Shown here piece by piece: positions 1 to 9,550 of a DNA stretch of 59,955 nucleotides. The notes beneath the pieces were generated by a model. That model did not search any database, was not told where the DNA came from, and worked only from the letters and a program-made list of their open reading frames with translations. The stretch is from Pseudomonadota bacterium (GTDB lineage: Bacteria > Pseudomonadota > Alphaproteobacteria > Puniceispirillales > UBA1172). The stretch lies in assembly GCA_027593125.1 (NCBI GenBank), contig JAQCJL010000003.1, positions 1-59,955 on the forward strand, written 5' to 3'. A program made the position numbers and the translations under genes. Every line of letters begins with the position of its first letter. Position 1 is the first letter of the stretch.

Positions 1-285
1 GAAGAAGCGATCACCACGTTAAAGGGCAAGGCAAAATCACGCCGTGATATGTGGTCAAAACGGGCAAAGGTCTATGATGACAAAATCCGGTCAGGTGATC
101 CGGTTTCCATTGCTGAAGTGGTGCGTGATCTGCGCCGGCGCGAAAACCAGACTGAACAATCTTATAGTGAAAGACAGATGTATCAGGCTGCTCTTGAACG
201 TCTAGCCAGAGAATTTGCGGCTATTGAACAAATTGACCAGTCTGCTGCTGCGGATAAGTTGGAACATTTGATGGATGCGGCTTAA
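1..285 (+). CDS. carD: CarD family transcriptional regulator, C-terminal part
   Basis: The frame is open from base 1 and the gene is cut by the window edge, leaving 94 C-terminal residues. They form the helical C-terminal domain of CarD/CdnL proteins, which bind RNA polymerase and the upstream edge of the transcription bubble to stabilise open promoter complexes. Recognisable stretches are KRAKVYDDKIRSG, the VVRDLRRR helix and SYSERQMYQAALERLAREFA. The N-terminal RNAP-beta interaction domain lies outside the window. An internal ATG at 49 exists but is not the true start. A weak terminator-like hairpin follows the stop. The family call is confident; the target promoters cannot be read from sequence. 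Confidence 0.85.
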   Translation, partial: EEAITTLKGKAKSRRDMWSKRAKVYDDKIRSGDPVSIAEVVRDLRRRENQTEQSYSERQMYQAALERLAREFAAIEQIDQSAAADKLEHLMDAA

Positions 286-325
286 ACAATTGGGATCGGG
301 TGATATCATTGGAATCTCACCCATG

Positions 326-351
326 TCTTGCCAAGTTAGCAGGGTTTTTTT
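326..351 (+). terminator. weak Rho-independent terminator after carD
   Basis: A short stem, TCTTGC paired with GCAGGG (two G-T pairs) around a 7-nt loop, is followed directly by seven T residues at 345-351. A second inverted repeat, GGGTGA/TCACCC (298-303 and 317-322), lies just upstream. This is the only classical stem plus U-tract seen between carD and rpoH. Confidence 0.45.
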
Positions 352-403
352 AAAATTGGGCTTGATCTCTTTTGTTAATGAACTATTTCGATAGAACTAA
401 AAG

Positions 404-409
404 TATAAT
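404..409 (+). promoter_or_regulatory. possible -10 element of rpoH
   Basis: A perfect TATAAT lies 25 bases upstream of the rpoH start in an AT-rich stretch. No good -35 hexamer is found 16-18 bases further up, so this is a tentative sigma-70 -10 only. A small CTAT-TTCG-ATAG hairpin sits just upstream at about 382-393. Confidence 0.35.
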
Positions 410-433
410 AAAATAATTTTTTGGGTGTAGGAA

Positions 434-1318
434 ATGAGTGAAAGTGTAAATCGCGACGCGATTAACTATGATAATCAGTTTATTCGCCGCGTTATGCGAG
501 AAGACCTCCTTGAACGTCAGGAAGAACTCGAGCTTGCTTTAGCTTGGCGCGATCATCAAGATGAACGCGCCCTGCATCGGTTGGTTATGGCCTATTCTCG
601 CCTTGTTGTGAGTGTCGCGTCTAAGTTCCGGCATTATGGATTACCAGTTGGTGATCTTATCCAAGAGGGCAATATTGGCATCATGCAGGCGGCTAATCGC
701 TTTGACCCTGATCGTGAAGTGCGATTTTCAACCTATTCTGTATGGTGGATTAGGGCTTCAATTCAGGATTATGTGCTGCGGAATTGGTCGATTGTCCGCA
801 CTGGAACAACCTCTGCCCATAAATCGCTCTTTTTTAAGCTGCGCCGTTTGCGTGCCCGCATTGGTGAGGCTGATGGTGGGGCGTTAACTACTGATGGCCG
901 CGAACAAATTGCGGAAAGCATTGGTGTGTCTGTCAATGATGTTCAGCATATGGAAATGCGAATGTCTGGTGCTGATGCGTCACTGAATATGATGGTAGGC
1001 GAAAATAGCGATAATTCCATCCAAGATTTTCTTGTCGATGACAGACCAAATCCTGAACAATCTGCCATGATGGCAACTGATGCCGTAACTTTGTCAGCTT
1101 GGCTGAAAGATGCTCTTGAAGACCTCAGCGACCGCGAAAGAGTGATCATTCAGCGGCGTCGCCTTGAAGAAGAAGGTTCAACCCTAGAACAGCTGGGCTT
1201 TGATTTTGGTGTCAGCAAAGAACGGATTCGTCAATTAGAAGCCAGAGCTTTTAACAAAATCCGCGATAATCTTGAAAGACGTGTGGCAGATATCAGTGAT
1301 TTGCCATTCATGGCCTAG
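434..1318 (+). CDS. rpoH: RNA polymerase sigma-32 factor (heat shock)
   Basis: This is a 294-residue sigma-70 family protein of usual RpoH length. Region 2 is at about residues 50-120 (DLIQEGNIGIMQAANRFDP, then FSTYSVWWIRASIQDYVLRN). The RpoH-box variant HKSLFFKLRR follows at about 129-138, the segment that separates heat-shock sigma factors from other group 3/4 sigmas. A C-terminal region 4 helix-turn-helix is visible in LEQLGFDFGVSKERIRQLEARA. It should direct RNA polymerase to chaperone and protease promoters. TAGGAA lies just before the ATG. The iminopeptidase gene starts 14 bases downstream and may be co-transcribed. Alphaproteobacteria often carry several RpoH paralogues, so this may be one of a set. 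Confidence 0.93.
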   Translation: MSESVNRDAINYDNQFIRRVMREDLLERQEELELALAWRDHQDERALHRLVMAYSRLVVSVASKFRHYGLPVGDLIQEGNIGIMQAANRFDPDREVRFSTYSVWWIRASIQDYVLRNWSIVRTGTTSAHKSLFFKLRRLRARIGEADGGALTTDGREQIAESIGVSVNDVQHMEMRMSGADASLNMMVGENSDNSIQDFLVDDRPNPEQSAMMATDAVTLSAWLKDALEDLSDRERVIIQRRRLEEEGSTLEQLGFDFGVSKERIRQLEARAFNKIRDNLERRVADISDLPFMA

Positions 1319-1332
1319 ATAGAACCCCATCA

Positions 1333-2283
1333 ATGCGTTCAACTGATAATTTTGATCGCCTTCACCCCCCTATAACGCCTTTTGCTAGGCATCGCATAGA
1401 CACGGGAGATGGCCACAGCCTTTATGTTGAGGAATGTGGCAATCCCAATGGTATTCCTGTCGTTTTCCTTCATGGTGGCCCAGGATCAGGCATTTCTGCT
1501 ATGCATCGGCGGATGTTTGATCCGGCTCGGTTTCGTGCCGTGTTGTTTGATCAACGCGGATCAGGGCAATCGCGTCCGTTTGCCTCTGTGATGAACAACA
1601 CCACGGATGACCTTGTAGCAGATATGGAACGTATTCGTACTCAGCTCGGGATTGAGAAATGGTTTGTGTTTGGCGGATCATGGGGGGCTACGCTGGCACT
1701 GGTTTACGGCATTCGTCACGCTGGCCAATGTTTGGGATTTATCCTGCGCGGTGTGTTTATGGGCACAAAGGCGGAAATTGACTGGTTTCTTTATGACATG
1801 AAGCGCTTCTACCCTGAAGCATGGCAACGCTTTGCCAATTTCATCCCCAAAGAAGAAAGGCATGATTTGCTGGTGGCTTATACCAGCCGTTTGATGAGTG
1901 ATGATGCAAATATTGCCATGGCTGCGGCGGAAAGTTGGTCTGCCTATGAAAACTCTTGCGCCACCCTCAAGGCTGAAATGCGCGGCGGTGGTGGTCGCAT
2001 GGCCTTAAGTTTGGCTAGGATGGAAGCTCATTATTTCTGTCATGATTGCTTTCTGCCGGATCACTATATCACCAATCATATAGACCGTCTTAATGGTATT
2101 CCTGCGGCGATCATTCAGGGCAGGCATGATGTGATCTGCCCCCCATTTTCAGCCTATATGCTGGCAGAACGCTGGAAAAGTGCGGATATTACGCTTGTGG
2201 ATGATGCTGGTCATTCAGCGTTTGAGGCGGGAATTCTCTCTCAGTTGCTTGCGGGTCTTGAACGGATTTCTCGGCTGGTTTAA
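1333..2283 (+). CDS. pip: proline iminopeptidase (alpha/beta hydrolase)
   Basis: This 316-residue cytosolic alpha/beta hydrolase of peptidase family S33 removes N-terminal proline from peptides. HGGPGSG (about 47-53) forms the oxyanion region and is typical of proline iminopeptidases. GGSWGA gives the nucleophile Ser116. GRHDVICP supplies the acid Asp, and DDAGHSAFE supplies the catalytic His near the C terminus. Length and motif order match the family. The start is the first ATG after rpoH with no clear Shine-Dalgarno, so translation may be coupled to rpoH. A small TGATC-AGA-GATCA hairpin with five T residues follows the gene. Confidence 0.9.
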   Translation: MRSTDNFDRLHPPITPFARHRIDTGDGHSLYVEECGNPNGIPVVFLHGGPGSGISAMHRRMFDPARFRAVLFDQRGSGQSRPFASVMNNTTDDLVADMERIRTQLGIEKWFVFGGSWGATLALVYGIRHAGQCLGFILRGVFMGTKAEIDWFLYDMKRFYPEAWQRFANFIPKEERHDLLVAYTSRLMSDDANIAMAAAESWSAYENSCATLKAEMRGGGGRMALSLARMEAHYFCHDCFLPDHYITNHIDRLNGIPAAIIQGRHDVICPPFSAYMLAERWKSADITLVDDAGHSAFEAGILSQLLAGLERISRLV

Positions 2284-2287
2284 GGCG

Positions 2288-2305
2288 TGATCAGAGATCA
2301 TTTTT
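2288..2305 (+). terminator. small hairpin with T-run after pip
   Basis: TGATC-AGA-GATCA (2288-2300) is followed by TTTTT. The stem is only 5 bp with a 3-nt loop, so termination would be weak. Confidence 0.3.
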
Positions 2306-2415
2306 GCCACAAAAGGGGATGAGGGTTGAGTTTTGATGGCATGCACGCAATACTTATCGGCAAACAAATCCAAGCAAAGAAAAAATGCAAATGCAGATAG
2401 TGAGGCGGGTAAACC

Positions 2416-2883
2416 ATGGGTAATAAAGCAAGCTCAACAGAAACAGGCCGTGTTTTTGGCATCACTAATAACAATGCTATTGATATCCATGTTGGCAGAC
2501 AAATCCGTTTGCAGCGTACTCTCTTAGGCCTAAGCCAAGAGCAGCTGGCGCAAGGGTTATCCATCACTTTTCAGCAGATACAGAAATATGAACGCGGCGC
2601 TAACCGCGTCAGTGCATCACGATTGTGGGATATCAGTCAGATTCTAGAAGTCGATATTGGCTATTTTTTCAACAATATGTCATCTTCCACTAAATCAAGC
2701 TCGCCTCGCAAAATGGCTTTGGCTGAAGATAAGTTTGATGTGGAAGTGCCTGGTAAAGATACCCTCATGCGGCGTGAAACCCTAGAGCTTGTTCGCCATT
2801 ATTACCGTATTGAGGACGAGCAGATCAGAAAAAGGGTATCGGAAATGGTAAAATCAATTTCTCAGGCAATGACAGGCCGTTAA
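2416..2883 (+). CDS. XRE family helix-turn-helix regulator
   Basis: This is a 155-residue DNA-binding protein with an N-terminal Cro/CI-type helix-turn-helix at about residues 26-85 (VGRQIRLQRTLLGLSQEQLA, then SITFQQIQKYERGANRVSASRLWDI). A hydrophilic C-terminal part of about 65 residues follows. This layout is a widespread alphaproteobacterial family, but I cannot name its targets. A GAGGCGGG stretch precedes the ATG at usable spacing. A 6-bp ACGCTT/AAGCGT hairpin begins at the stop codon without a U-tract. An upstream in-frame extension is not supported. Confidence 0.8.
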   Translation: MGNKASSTETGRVFGITNNNAIDIHVGRQIRLQRTLLGLSQEQLAQGLSITFQQIQKYERGANRVSASRLWDISQILEVDIGYFFNNMSSSTKSSSPRKMALAEDKFDVEVPGKDTLMRRETLELVRHYYRIEDEQIRKRVSEMVKSISQAMTGR

Positions 2884-2976
2884 CGCTTGCGGCTAAGCGT
2901 AAAATGTTATCGGGATGATTGATGGGATATAAGAAATTAAAAACGAACACGAATAAACAGAGTAAAGGAAGTGGTC

Positions 2977-3222
2977 ATGGCAGATGCAGCCGAGAAGATG
3001 AGCTTTGAAGAAGCCTTAAAAGAACTGGAAACAATCGTTGAAAAGCTTGAACGCGGTGATGTTTCCCTAGATGATGCAGTGATGGCCTATGAACGTGGGA
3101 CAGAGTTGAAACAGCATTGTCAGAAAAGGCTGGATGAGGCCAAGATGCGCGTTGAGGCGATCCGTGCCAAAAAGGCTAGCCCTGTTGCCGAAGATACGGC
3201 CCCTTTTGATCAGGATAAATAG
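2977..3222 (+). CDS. xseB: exodeoxyribonuclease VII small subunit
   Basis: This small acidic helical protein of 81 residues is the XseB partner of the XseA nuclease, which degrades single-stranded DNA. The diagnostic stretch is SFEEALKELETIVEKLERGDVSLDDAVMAYERG, forming the two-helix hairpin, followed by CQKRLDEAKMRVE. The ATG at 2977 is preferred over the GTG at 2971 because AAGGA at 2965-2969 is 7 bases from the ATG but only 1 from the GTG. The gene lies 21 bases upstream of the prenyl synthase and heads the xseB-ispA-dxs-tlyA run, a common alphaproteobacterial order. Confidence 0.92.
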   Translation: MADAAEKMSFEEALKELETIVEKLERGDVSLDDAVMAYERGTELKQHCQKRLDEAKMRVEAIRAKKASPVAEDTAPFDQDK

Positions 3223-3243
3223 CATTTAGCAGGAGAAACCAAA

Positions 3244-4200
3244 ATGGGTTTGGCCTCTGATCAGCAGCCTAAACTAGGCGAGGAGGAGTTGTCGCGGCAT
3301 ATTGGTGCGATGGCGATGCAGACGGATGCTCTTCTGGATGCCATTTTTACCAATTATAAAACCTCTCACGCATCTGGGCGTTTAGTTGATGCCATGGCCT
3401 ATGCCACCCTGAATGGCGGTAAGCGTATTCGCGCCTATCTTGTTTATGGCGGTGCAGGTTTGATCAATCGCCAAAGCGATGAAGCTTCTCAACAAGGTAT
3501 TGCAAGGGTGGCGGCCGCGTTTGAATGCCTCCATGCCTATTCGCTTATCCATGATGATTTGCCCGCCATGGATGATGCGGCAACCCGGCGCGGAAAACCC
3601 TCATGTCATCTGGCCTTTGATGAAGCGACTGCTATTCTTGCAGGAGATGCATTACAGACGCTGGCTTTTGCCTTGCTGGCTGATCCTGATACACATGCGA
3701 ATGACAGGATACGCGCGGATTTGGTGCTTGAACTTGCTGGTGCGGCAGGATGCGCTGGAATGGCTGGCGGCCAGATGCTAGACCTTGAGGCAGAGACTCG
3801 CCGCTTTAACCAGTCGGAAACCATGCAAATGCAGGCCTTAAAAACGGGGGCTTTGATTGCCTCATCGGTGCTTGCAGGTGGGCGGTTTGCAGGGGCAGAT
3901 CAGGTCAGTTTATCGCATTTGAAGACTTATGGTCAGGCCATTGGCCAAGCCTTTCAGATCGCTGATGATTTGCTGGATGCTGATGGTGACGAAGCACTAG
4001 TAGGTAAGCCGTTAGGGCAAGATGATTGGCGTGGTAAGGCTACGCTAGTGGCACATCTGGGCCTTAATGCCGCCCGGGATGAGGCGCAAAGGCAGGTACG
4101 TCTGGCAAAAGAGGCACTAGGGTGTATTCCTAATGCTGACCCTCATTGGCAAGCGCATTTAACCGCGCTGGCTGATTTTATTATTACCCGAAAGGCTTGA
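3244..4200 (+). CDS. ispA: polyprenyl (farnesyl/geranylgeranyl) diphosphate synthase
   Basis: This 318-residue all-helical prenyltransferase condenses isopentenyl diphosphate with allylic diphosphates in the isoprenoid pathway. The first aspartate-rich motif is HDDLPAMDD (Asp104 to Asp111). The second is QIADDLLDADGD near residue 240. GGKRIRAYL (about 58-66) binds diphosphate. The DDxxxxD spacing of the first motif fits bacterial farnesyl/geranyl synthases. Product length cannot be read with certainty. AGGAGA precedes the ATG at good spacing. The next gene, dxs, makes the pathway's first intermediate, so both ends of the pathway sit together. Confidence 0.92.
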   Translation: MGLASDQQPKLGEEELSRHIGAMAMQTDALLDAIFTNYKTSHASGRLVDAMAYATLNGGKRIRAYLVYGGAGLINRQSDEASQQGIARVAAAFECLHAYSLIHDDLPAMDDAATRRGKPSCHLAFDEATAILAGDALQTLAFALLADPDTHANDRIRADLVLELAGAAGCAGMAGGQMLDLEAETRRFNQSETMQMQALKTGALIASSVLAGGRFAGADQVSLSHLKTYGQAIGQAFQIADDLLDADGDEALVGKPLGQDDWRGKATLVAHLGLNAARDEAQRQVRLAKEALGCIPNADPHWQAHLTALADFIITRKA

Positions 4201-4247
4201 TTTTTCTTTATTTTGATAAAGATAGAGAATAGATGAATAAGTAAGTC

Positions 4248-6203
4248 ATGGCATCAATCGAAACACCAACTAAAGATCGACCTATGTCCACACCCCTTTT
4301 GGATCAGATACATACCCCGAAAGACATGAAGCATCTCTCAAAGCAGGAGTTGCAGCAATTGGCTGATGAACTGCGGGCTGAGACGATTTCAGCAGTTTCC
4401 CGCACAGGGGGGCATTTGGGGGCAGGTTTAGGCGTTGTGGAATTGACGGTGGCTTTGCATCATGTTTTTGATACCCCTAATGATCGGTTAATATGGGATG
4501 TTGGGCATCAGGCCTATCCCCATAAGATTTTAACGGGACGGCGGGATCAAATACGTACCCTGCGCCAACCAGGGGGATTGTCTGGTTTCACTAAGCGGGA
4601 CGAATCCCCTTATGATCCCTTTGGTGCTGCGCATTCCTCTACCTCAATTTCTGCAGGATTAGGGATGGCGGTAGCGCGCGATCATCTTGGTGGCAAAAAT
4701 CATGTGATTTCCGTTATTGGTGATGGCGCGATGAGCGCTGGCATGGCTTATGAAGCCATGAATAATGCTGGTGATTTGAAATCACGAATGATTGTCATTT
4801 TGAATGATAATGATATGTCGATTGCCCCGGCGGTTGGTGCCATGAGTTCTTATCTCAGCCAACTGATTTCTTCTGAACGGTTTCTTTCTATTCGCCATCT
4901 GGCCAAAAAGGTTGCAAAACGCTTTCCTGAAGAAGCTCAACGCACCGCTAAGCGCGCCGAAGAAATGGCGCGTGGTTTGGTTGGTGGTAGCACTCTTTTT
5001 TCACAATTAGGGTTCTATTATCTAGGGCCTGTTGATGGTCATGATCTCAACCAATTGGTGCCAATTCTTAGTAATCTGCGCAACAATTCGCATGATGGGC
5101 CTGTTTTGCTCCATGTGCGGACTGAAAAGGGGCGTGGCCATCCCTTTGGTAAGGAAAGCGGTGAGAAATATCACGCAGTGCCACGCTTTGATCTGGTTGC
5201 TGAAAACGACAGTAAGCCCGTCGGTAATCGCCCACCTAACTACACAACGGTTTTTGCCCAGCGTCTGATAGCAGAAGCCGAACAGGATAATCGGATTATT
5301 GGCATTACTGCCGCGATGCCATCAGGCACAGGGCTGGATAAGTTTGCTGAACGTTTTCCCGGGCGCAGTTATGATGTTGGTATAGCAGAACAGCACGCCG
5401 TAACCTTTGCCGCAGGGCTTGCCGCTGAGGGTCTTAAACCTTTTACCGCTATTTATTCTACCTTTCTGCAGCGAGGTTATGATCAAGTGGTGCATGATGT
5501 TGCCCTACAAAAACTGCCTGTGCGCTTTGCCATTGATCGGGCAGGATTAGTTGGCGCGGATGGGGCTACCCATGTTGGCGCCTATGATATGGCCTATTTG
5601 TCAGCATTGCCGAATATGGTGGTCATGGCGCCATCGGATGAGGCAGAGTTAGCAGCGATGGTATCAACCGCCGCCGCCCTAGATGATAGACCGTCGGCGT
5701 TTCGCTATCCCCGTGGTGAGGGTACAGGTGTTCCCATCCCGGACCAGGTTTCTCCACTAGAAATAGGGCGTGGACGCATCTTGCGTGAAGGCAATACTAT
5801 TGCTTTGTTATCTATTGGAACAAGGCTAGGAGATTGTCTTAAGGTGGCTGATCATCTTAAGGCTCATGGTATGGCAATTACCGTGGCAGACGCGCGTTTC
5901 GTGAAGCCGCTCGATCATGATCTGATTACACGTCTTGCGGCAGAGCATGAGATGCTGGTGACGATTGAGGAAGGCAGTGTTGGTGGGTTTGGATCACAAG
6001 TTGCCCAATTCCTTGCCAATCAAGGGCTTTTGGACCAGGGCTTGAAGCTCCGTATGCTGACCTTGCCTGACGAAATGATTGATCATAACACCCAAGAAGC
6101 GCAATTAGCGCAAGCAGGGCTTGATGCAGCAGGCATTTTTGTCGCCATCTCCCCATGCATTGACAATAAGACGGCCACTGCTGTGGCAGGGTGGCATGGC
6201 TAA
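4248..6203 (+). CDS. dxs: 1-deoxy-D-xylulose-5-phosphate synthase
   Basis: This 651-residue thiamine-diphosphate enzyme condenses pyruvate and glyceraldehyde 3-phosphate, the first step of the MEP isoprenoid pathway. Key segments are [35 protein letters not shown], the cofactor site [18 protein letters not shown] with its NDN tail, and the pyrimidine-domain motif [16 protein letters not shown]. The C-terminal transketolase-like domain ends near [11 protein letters not shown]. An alternative start at 4284 ([12 protein letters not shown]) resembles the usual family N terminus and may be the true one; neither has a clear ribosome site. The stop overlaps the tlyA start by 8 bases. Confidence 0.95.
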   Translation: MASIETPTKDRPMSTPLLDQIHTPKDMKHLSKQELQQLADELRAETISAVSRTGGHLGAGLGVVELTVALHHVFDTPNDRLIWDVGHQAYPHKILTGRRDQIRTLRQPGGLSGFTKRDESPYDPFGAAHSSTSISAGLGMAVARDHLGGKNHVISVIGDGAMSAGMAYEAMNNAGDLKSRMIVILNDNDMSIAPAVGAMSSYLSQLISSERFLSIRHLAKKVAKRFPEEAQRTAKRAEEMARGLVGGSTLFSQLGFYYLGPVDGHDLNQLVPILSNLRNNSHDGPVLLHVRTEKGRGHPFGKESGEKYHAVPRFDLVAENDSKPVGNRPPNYTTVFAQRLIAEAEQDNRIIGITAAMPSGTGLDKFAERFPGRSYDVGIAEQHAVTFAAGLAAEGLKPFTAIYSTFLQRGYDQVVHDVALQKLPVRFAIDRAGLVGADGATHVGAYDMAYLSALPNMVVMAPSDEAELAAMVSTAAALDDRPSAFRYPRGEGTGVPIPDQVSPLEIGRGRILREGNTIALLSIGTRLGDCLKVADHLKAHGMAITVADARFVKPLDHDLITRLAAEHEMLVTIEEGSVGGFGSQVAQFLANQGLLDQGLKLRMLTLPDEMIDHNTQEAQLAQAGLDAAGIFVAISPCIDNKTATAVAGWHG

Positions 6204-6951
6204 TTCAGCCAAAGAAAGACTTGATATCCTTCTTTTTCAGCGTGGTCTTGTTGAAAGCCGCGAAAAAGCTCAAGCCTTGATTATGGCAGGGCTAGTCTAT
6301 TCAGGTGATCAACAACTCACCAAAGCTGGGCATAAATTGGATCAAGCGGCGGAATTGCGGATTAAGGGCAAGGATCATCCTTATGTTTCGCGCGGCGGCG
6401 TGAAACTTGCTGGTGGGCTTGATCATTTTACCGAAATCGACCCGAAAGGGATGATTGCTATTGATGTTGGTGCCAGCACAGGCGGCTTTACGGATGTTCT
6501 CTTACGGCGAGGGGCGAGCCGTGTTTATGCTGTCGATGTTGGGCATGGTCAGCTGGATTGGGCGTTGCGCCAAGATGAACGGGTGGTGGTGTTGGAAAAA
6601 ACTAATGCTCGGTATTTGACGGTTGAACATATCCCTGACACCCCTGAACTGGTGGTATGTGATGCGTCTTTTATCTCGCTTACAAAGGTTCTGCCCAGCA
6701 GTCTAGCCTTGGTTTGTCCGGGGGGATGGTTAGTGGCATTGATTAAGCCGCAATTTGAAGTTGGCCGAGGGCAAGTGGGCAAGGGCGGTGTTGTTCGTGA
6801 TCCTATCTTGCATCAGAGCGTGCAGGATCATATCAAAGCGTGGCTGACCAATGACCTAGGCTGGCAGGTGCAAGGGGTGGTGGAATCAAGCATTACTGGG
6901 CCGGAGGGTAACCGAGAGTTTATAATTGCCGCTAGAAAACCCCTAGGATGA
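6196..6951 (+). CDS. tlyA: TlyA family rRNA (cytidine-2'-O)-methyltransferase
   Basis: This 251-residue protein has an N-terminal S4 RNA-binding domain ([20 protein letters not shown] onward) and a C-terminal FtsJ-like Rossmann methyltransferase domain ([19 protein letters not shown], then [11 protein letters not shown]). TlyA proteins 2'-O-methylate rRNA; the historic name haemolysin A is misleading. The ATG at 6196 is chosen over the upstream in-frame ATG at 6121 because the latter adds residues unlike the family and lies deep inside dxs. The start overlaps the dxs stop in ATGGCTAA. Its 3' end overlaps the convergent aroC end by 9 bases. Confidence 0.88.
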   Translation: MANSAKERLDILLFQRGLVESREKAQALIMAGLVYSGDQQLTKAGHKLDQAAELRIKGKDHPYVSRGGVKLAGGLDHFTEIDPKGMIAIDVGASTGGFTDVLLRRGASRVYAVDVGHGQLDWALRQDERVVVLEKTNARYLTVEHIPDTPELVVCDASFISLTKVLPSSLALVCPGGWLVALIKPQFEVGRGQVGKGGVVRDPILHQSVQDHIKAWLTNDLGWQVQGVVESSITGPEGNREFIIAARKPLG

Positions 6952-8040
6952 GGTAAGCGGTCCACATTGGGCAATATGTTGCATCAGCATATCAGTAAGC
7001 AATACCGCCATCATAGCCTCACCAATAGGAACCGCACGAATGCCAACACAGGGGTCATGGCGACCTTTGGTGGTGACTTCAATTTCCTCGCCATCACTAT
7101 TAATACTTGGGCGAGGGGTAAGAATAGAACTTGTTGGCTTAACCACAAACCGCACCACCAGAGGCTGACCTGTGGAAATGCCGCCAAGAACGCCGCCAGC
7201 GTGATTGCTAGCAAAAACTGGGTTGCCATTGGCATCAATGCGCATCGCATCACCAGCATCGCTGCCAGGGAGGCTGGCAGTAGCAAAGCCTGACCCGATT
7301 TCAACACCCTTAACGGCATTAATGCTCATCATCGCGTTGGCGAGCTGGGCATCAAGTTTGTTATAGATAGGGCCACCTAATCCGGCTGGAACACCATCAG
7401 CAACAACTTCGATTACCGCACCAACTGAAGACCCGTTTTTACGCGTTTCGTCCAGGTAAGCCTCCCAGACAGGTGTGATAGCTTCATCTGGGCTAAAGAA
7501 GGCGTTTTTTTCGCATTCATTCCAGTTCCAATTGTCGCGATTGATTTTATGCTCACCAATCTGAACCACTGCCCCACGAATGGTAAGGTCAGGCACATGG
7601 TGGTTAAGCACTTTATGGGCAATCGCACCGGCGGCAACACGGCTTGCGGTTTCCCGTGCCGAAGATCTGCCGCCACCGCGATAATCTCTGATCCCATATT
7701 TGCTGTCATAGGTGAAATCTGCGTGACCAGGACGGTATTGCTTGGCAATGTCAGAATAATCTTTGGATCGTTGGTCAGTGTTTTCAATCAAAATAGCAAT
7801 AGGTGTGCCGGTGGTCTTACCTTCAAACACCCCAGAAAGGATCCGAACTTTGTCGTCTTCACGGCGCTGGGTCACAAAACGTGAGGTGCCAGGTTTGCGC
7901 CGATCCATGAAAGGTTGAATATCAGCCTCAGTCAGAGGCAAGAGAGGTGGTACACCATCAACAACACATCCTATAGCAGGGCCATGGCTTTCGCCGAATG
8001 TCGTAAAGCGAAAAAGCGTACCAAAGCTGTTATCAGCCAT
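6943..8040 (-). CDS. aroC: chorismate synthase
   Basis: This 365-residue FMN-dependent enzyme converts 5-enolpyruvylshikimate 3-phosphate to chorismate, the last step of the shikimate pathway. Signatures are [20 protein letters not shown] at the N terminus, [35 protein letters not shown] and [16 protein letters not shown] near the C terminus. The start at 8040 ([10 protein letters not shown]) is preferred to 8070 because chorismate synthases begin just before the FGESHG motif. Here the start overlaps the fabI stop in ATGGCTGA, indicating a fabI-aroC operon. Length is normal. Confidence 0.95.
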   Translation of the reverse strand: MADNSFGTLFRFTTFGESHGPAIGCVVDGVPPLLPLTEADIQPFMDRRKPGTSRFVTQRREDDKVRILSGVFEGKTTGTPIAILIENTDQRSKDYSDIAKQYRPGHADFTYDSKYGIRDYRGGGRSSARETASRVAAGAIAHKVLNHHVPDLTIRGAVVQIGEHKINRDNWNWNECEKNAFFSPDEAITPVWEAYLDETRKNGSSVGAVIEVVADGVPAGLGGPIYNKLDAQLANAMMSINAVKGVEIGSGFATASLPGSDAGDAMRIDANGNPVFASNHAGGVLGGISTGQPLVVRFVVKPTSSILTPRPSINSDGEEIEVTTKGRHDPCVGIRAVPIGEAMMAVLLTDMLMQHIAQCGPLTSS

Positions 8041-8857
8041 GCGGTTGATCCACAGATATATCTGGGGCATCCACGGCTTTCATGCCAACAACATGATAGC
8101 CACAATCAACATGGTGTGTTTCGCCAGTAACGCCGCTAGAAAGATCAGATAACAGATAAACCCCTGCCCCCCCGATATCTTCAAGGGATACATTGCGTTT
8201 TAAGGGGGCGTTATATGCGTTCCATTTCAAAATATAGCGGAAATCACCAATTCCAGAAGCAGCCAGGGTTTTTACGGGCCCTGCGGAAAGGCTGTTGACA
8301 CGAATGTTGCGAGAGCCAAGATCAACCGACAGATAACGAACGGAAGCTTCTAGTGCCGCTTTTGCTACCCCCATCACATTATAATGCGGCATCACCCGTT
8401 CTGCCCCATAATAGGTCAAGGTGATGATTGATCCTCCATCATTCAGCATATGTTCTGCCCTGCGTGTCACGGCAGTCAGGGAATAAACAGAAATATCCAT
8501 GGTGCGGGTAAAGTTATCGCGAGTTGTGCTGTAATAACTGCCTTTGAGTTCTTCTTTATCAGAATAAGCGATGGCATGGACGATAAAGTCCAGTTTTCCC
8601 CATGTGTTTTCAAGCTCATTAAACAAGCGATCAATGTCATCATCGCTGGTCACATCACATGGCAGAACAAGATGGGAATTTATGCTAGCGGCAAGAGGCC
8701 TAACCCGCTTTTCTAAGGCTTCACCTTGAAAGGTAAAGGCCAGTTCAGCGCCAGCATCATGTGCGGCTTTGGCAATTCCCCATGCAATAGACCGATCATT
8801 TGCAACACCCATGATCAGTCCGCGTTTGCCTTTTAGAATATCTTGATACTGTACCAT
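8033..8857 (-). CDS. fabI: enoyl-[acyl-carrier-protein] reductase (NADH)
   Basis: This 274-residue short-chain dehydrogenase family protein reduces trans-2-enoyl-ACP in the last step of each fatty-acid elongation round. The modified nucleotide-binding loop [15 protein letters not shown] (about 17-31) is specific for FabI. The catalytic pair is Tyr159-x6-Lys166 (HYNVMGVAK), with Tyr149 as the usual extra tyrosine. [14 protein letters not shown] covers the substrate loop. It is first in an operon with aroC, whose start overlaps its stop. A weak AAG-rich ribosome site precedes the ATG. A strong 12-bp hairpin lies about 50-80 bases upstream in its leader. Confidence 0.95.
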   Translation of the reverse strand: MVQYQDILKGKRGLIMGVANDRSIAWGIAKAAHDAGAELAFTFQGEALEKRVRPLAASINSHLVLPCDVTSDDDIDRLFNELENTWGKLDFIVHAIAYSDKEELKGSYYSTTRDNFTRTMDISVYSLTAVTRRAEHMLNDGGSIITLTYYGAERVMPHYNVMGVAKAALEASVRYLSVDLGSRNIRVNSLSAGPVKTLAASGIGDFRYILKWNAYNAPLKRNVSLEDIGGAGVYLLSDLSSGVTGETHHVDCGYHVVGMKAVDAPDISVDQPHG

Positions 8858-8905
8858 TGTTTTCTATTTCTTACGTTCACCAAATACGATTGACCCATCA
8901 TAGCA

Positions 8906-8935
8906 ATCAGGCCCTTGTAAAGACAAGAGCCTGAT
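8906..8935 (-). other. strong hairpin between glycine-zipper gene and fabI
   Basis: ATCAGGC-C-CTTGT, loop AAAG, ACAAG-A-GCCTGAT forms a 12-bp stem with one internal mismatch. It lies after the minus-strand glycine-zipper gene and before fabI. No U-tract follows on either strand, so it may be a Rho-independent-like end, an RNA processing or stability element, or a fabI leader structure. Confidence 0.55.
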
Positions 8936-8958
8936 GAGAAAGAATAGATTTTTAATTA

Positions 8959-9513
8959 TCAACGCAAACTGTAAGTGGTTTTACGGTTTAGGTAAATTTG
9001 GTCGCCAGTGCGATAGGATCGGTTGGAATCCAATGTGATGCTGCGCCCATCGACCATGACCTCAATCCGATAGCCTGTGACAGTTTCAATCAGGTCTTCA
9101 CGGATAGTAGTGATATTTTCACACACGTTCTTTTCCTGATAACCAACGATTTGCTGATTAGCAGCGTTATTTTTGCTTGCGATATCGCGGCCTATCAAAG
9201 CACCAGCGACAGCACCAACCGTGCCTGCGCCATCTTTGCTGGTCAGGCCATTGCCCACAGCGCTACCAATAAGTCCGCCAACAATCATACTGCCCAATTC
9301 ATCAGATTGCTGTCCAGATTGCGCATAAATGGGAACATTTTCCAAGCGGCAAACGCGTTGTGGCACCTGAGTTTCTTGAACATAAGTAGATTTTAGTGTT
9401 TCCACATAACCAACAGTTCCAACAATACTATCAACGGAAGTGGTGGATCCTGCTATTGCTGAGCCTGGAATGGCCATAGAAAGGCAGAGGAGTGATGCAT
9501 AAAGGGATCTCAT
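8959..9513 (-). CDS. glycine-zipper 2TM domain envelope protein
   Basis: This 184-residue exported protein has a clear signal peptide (MRSLYASLLCLSMAIPGSAIAG, likely cut after AIAG). The central glycine zipper is GSMIVGGLIGSAVGN followed by GAVAGALIGRDIA, the pattern of the Rickettsia 17-kDa antigen / glycine-zipper 2TM family. Members sit in the outer membrane or periplasm with poorly defined roles. The ATG at 9513 is chosen because GGAGG lies 5 bases upstream; a TTG at 9525 would put that site inside the gene. No lipobox cysteine follows the signal peptide, so it is probably not a lipoprotein. Confidence 0.8.
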   Translation of the reverse strand: MRSLYASLLCLSMAIPGSAIAGSTTSVDSIVGTVGYVETLKSTYVQETQVPQRVCRLENVPIYAQSGQQSDELGSMIVGGLIGSAVGNGLTSKDGAGTVGAVAGALIGRDIASKNNAANQQIVGYQEKNVCENITTIREDLIETVTGYRIEVMVDGRSITLDSNRSYRTGDQIYLNRKTTYSLR

Positions 9514-9539
9514 ATTAACCTCCAATAGTTAAGTTCATC

Positions 9540-9550
9540 GTATCTGATAC
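9540..9550. repeat. GTATC-T-GATAC palindrome upstream of glycine-zipper gene
   Basis: A perfect 11-bp interrupted palindrome lies 27 bases upstream of the minus-strand start at 9513, where a promoter or operator would be expected. Otherwise the 236-bp divergent spacer before pdxH shows only AT-rich sequence and small repeats. Confidence 0.3.
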
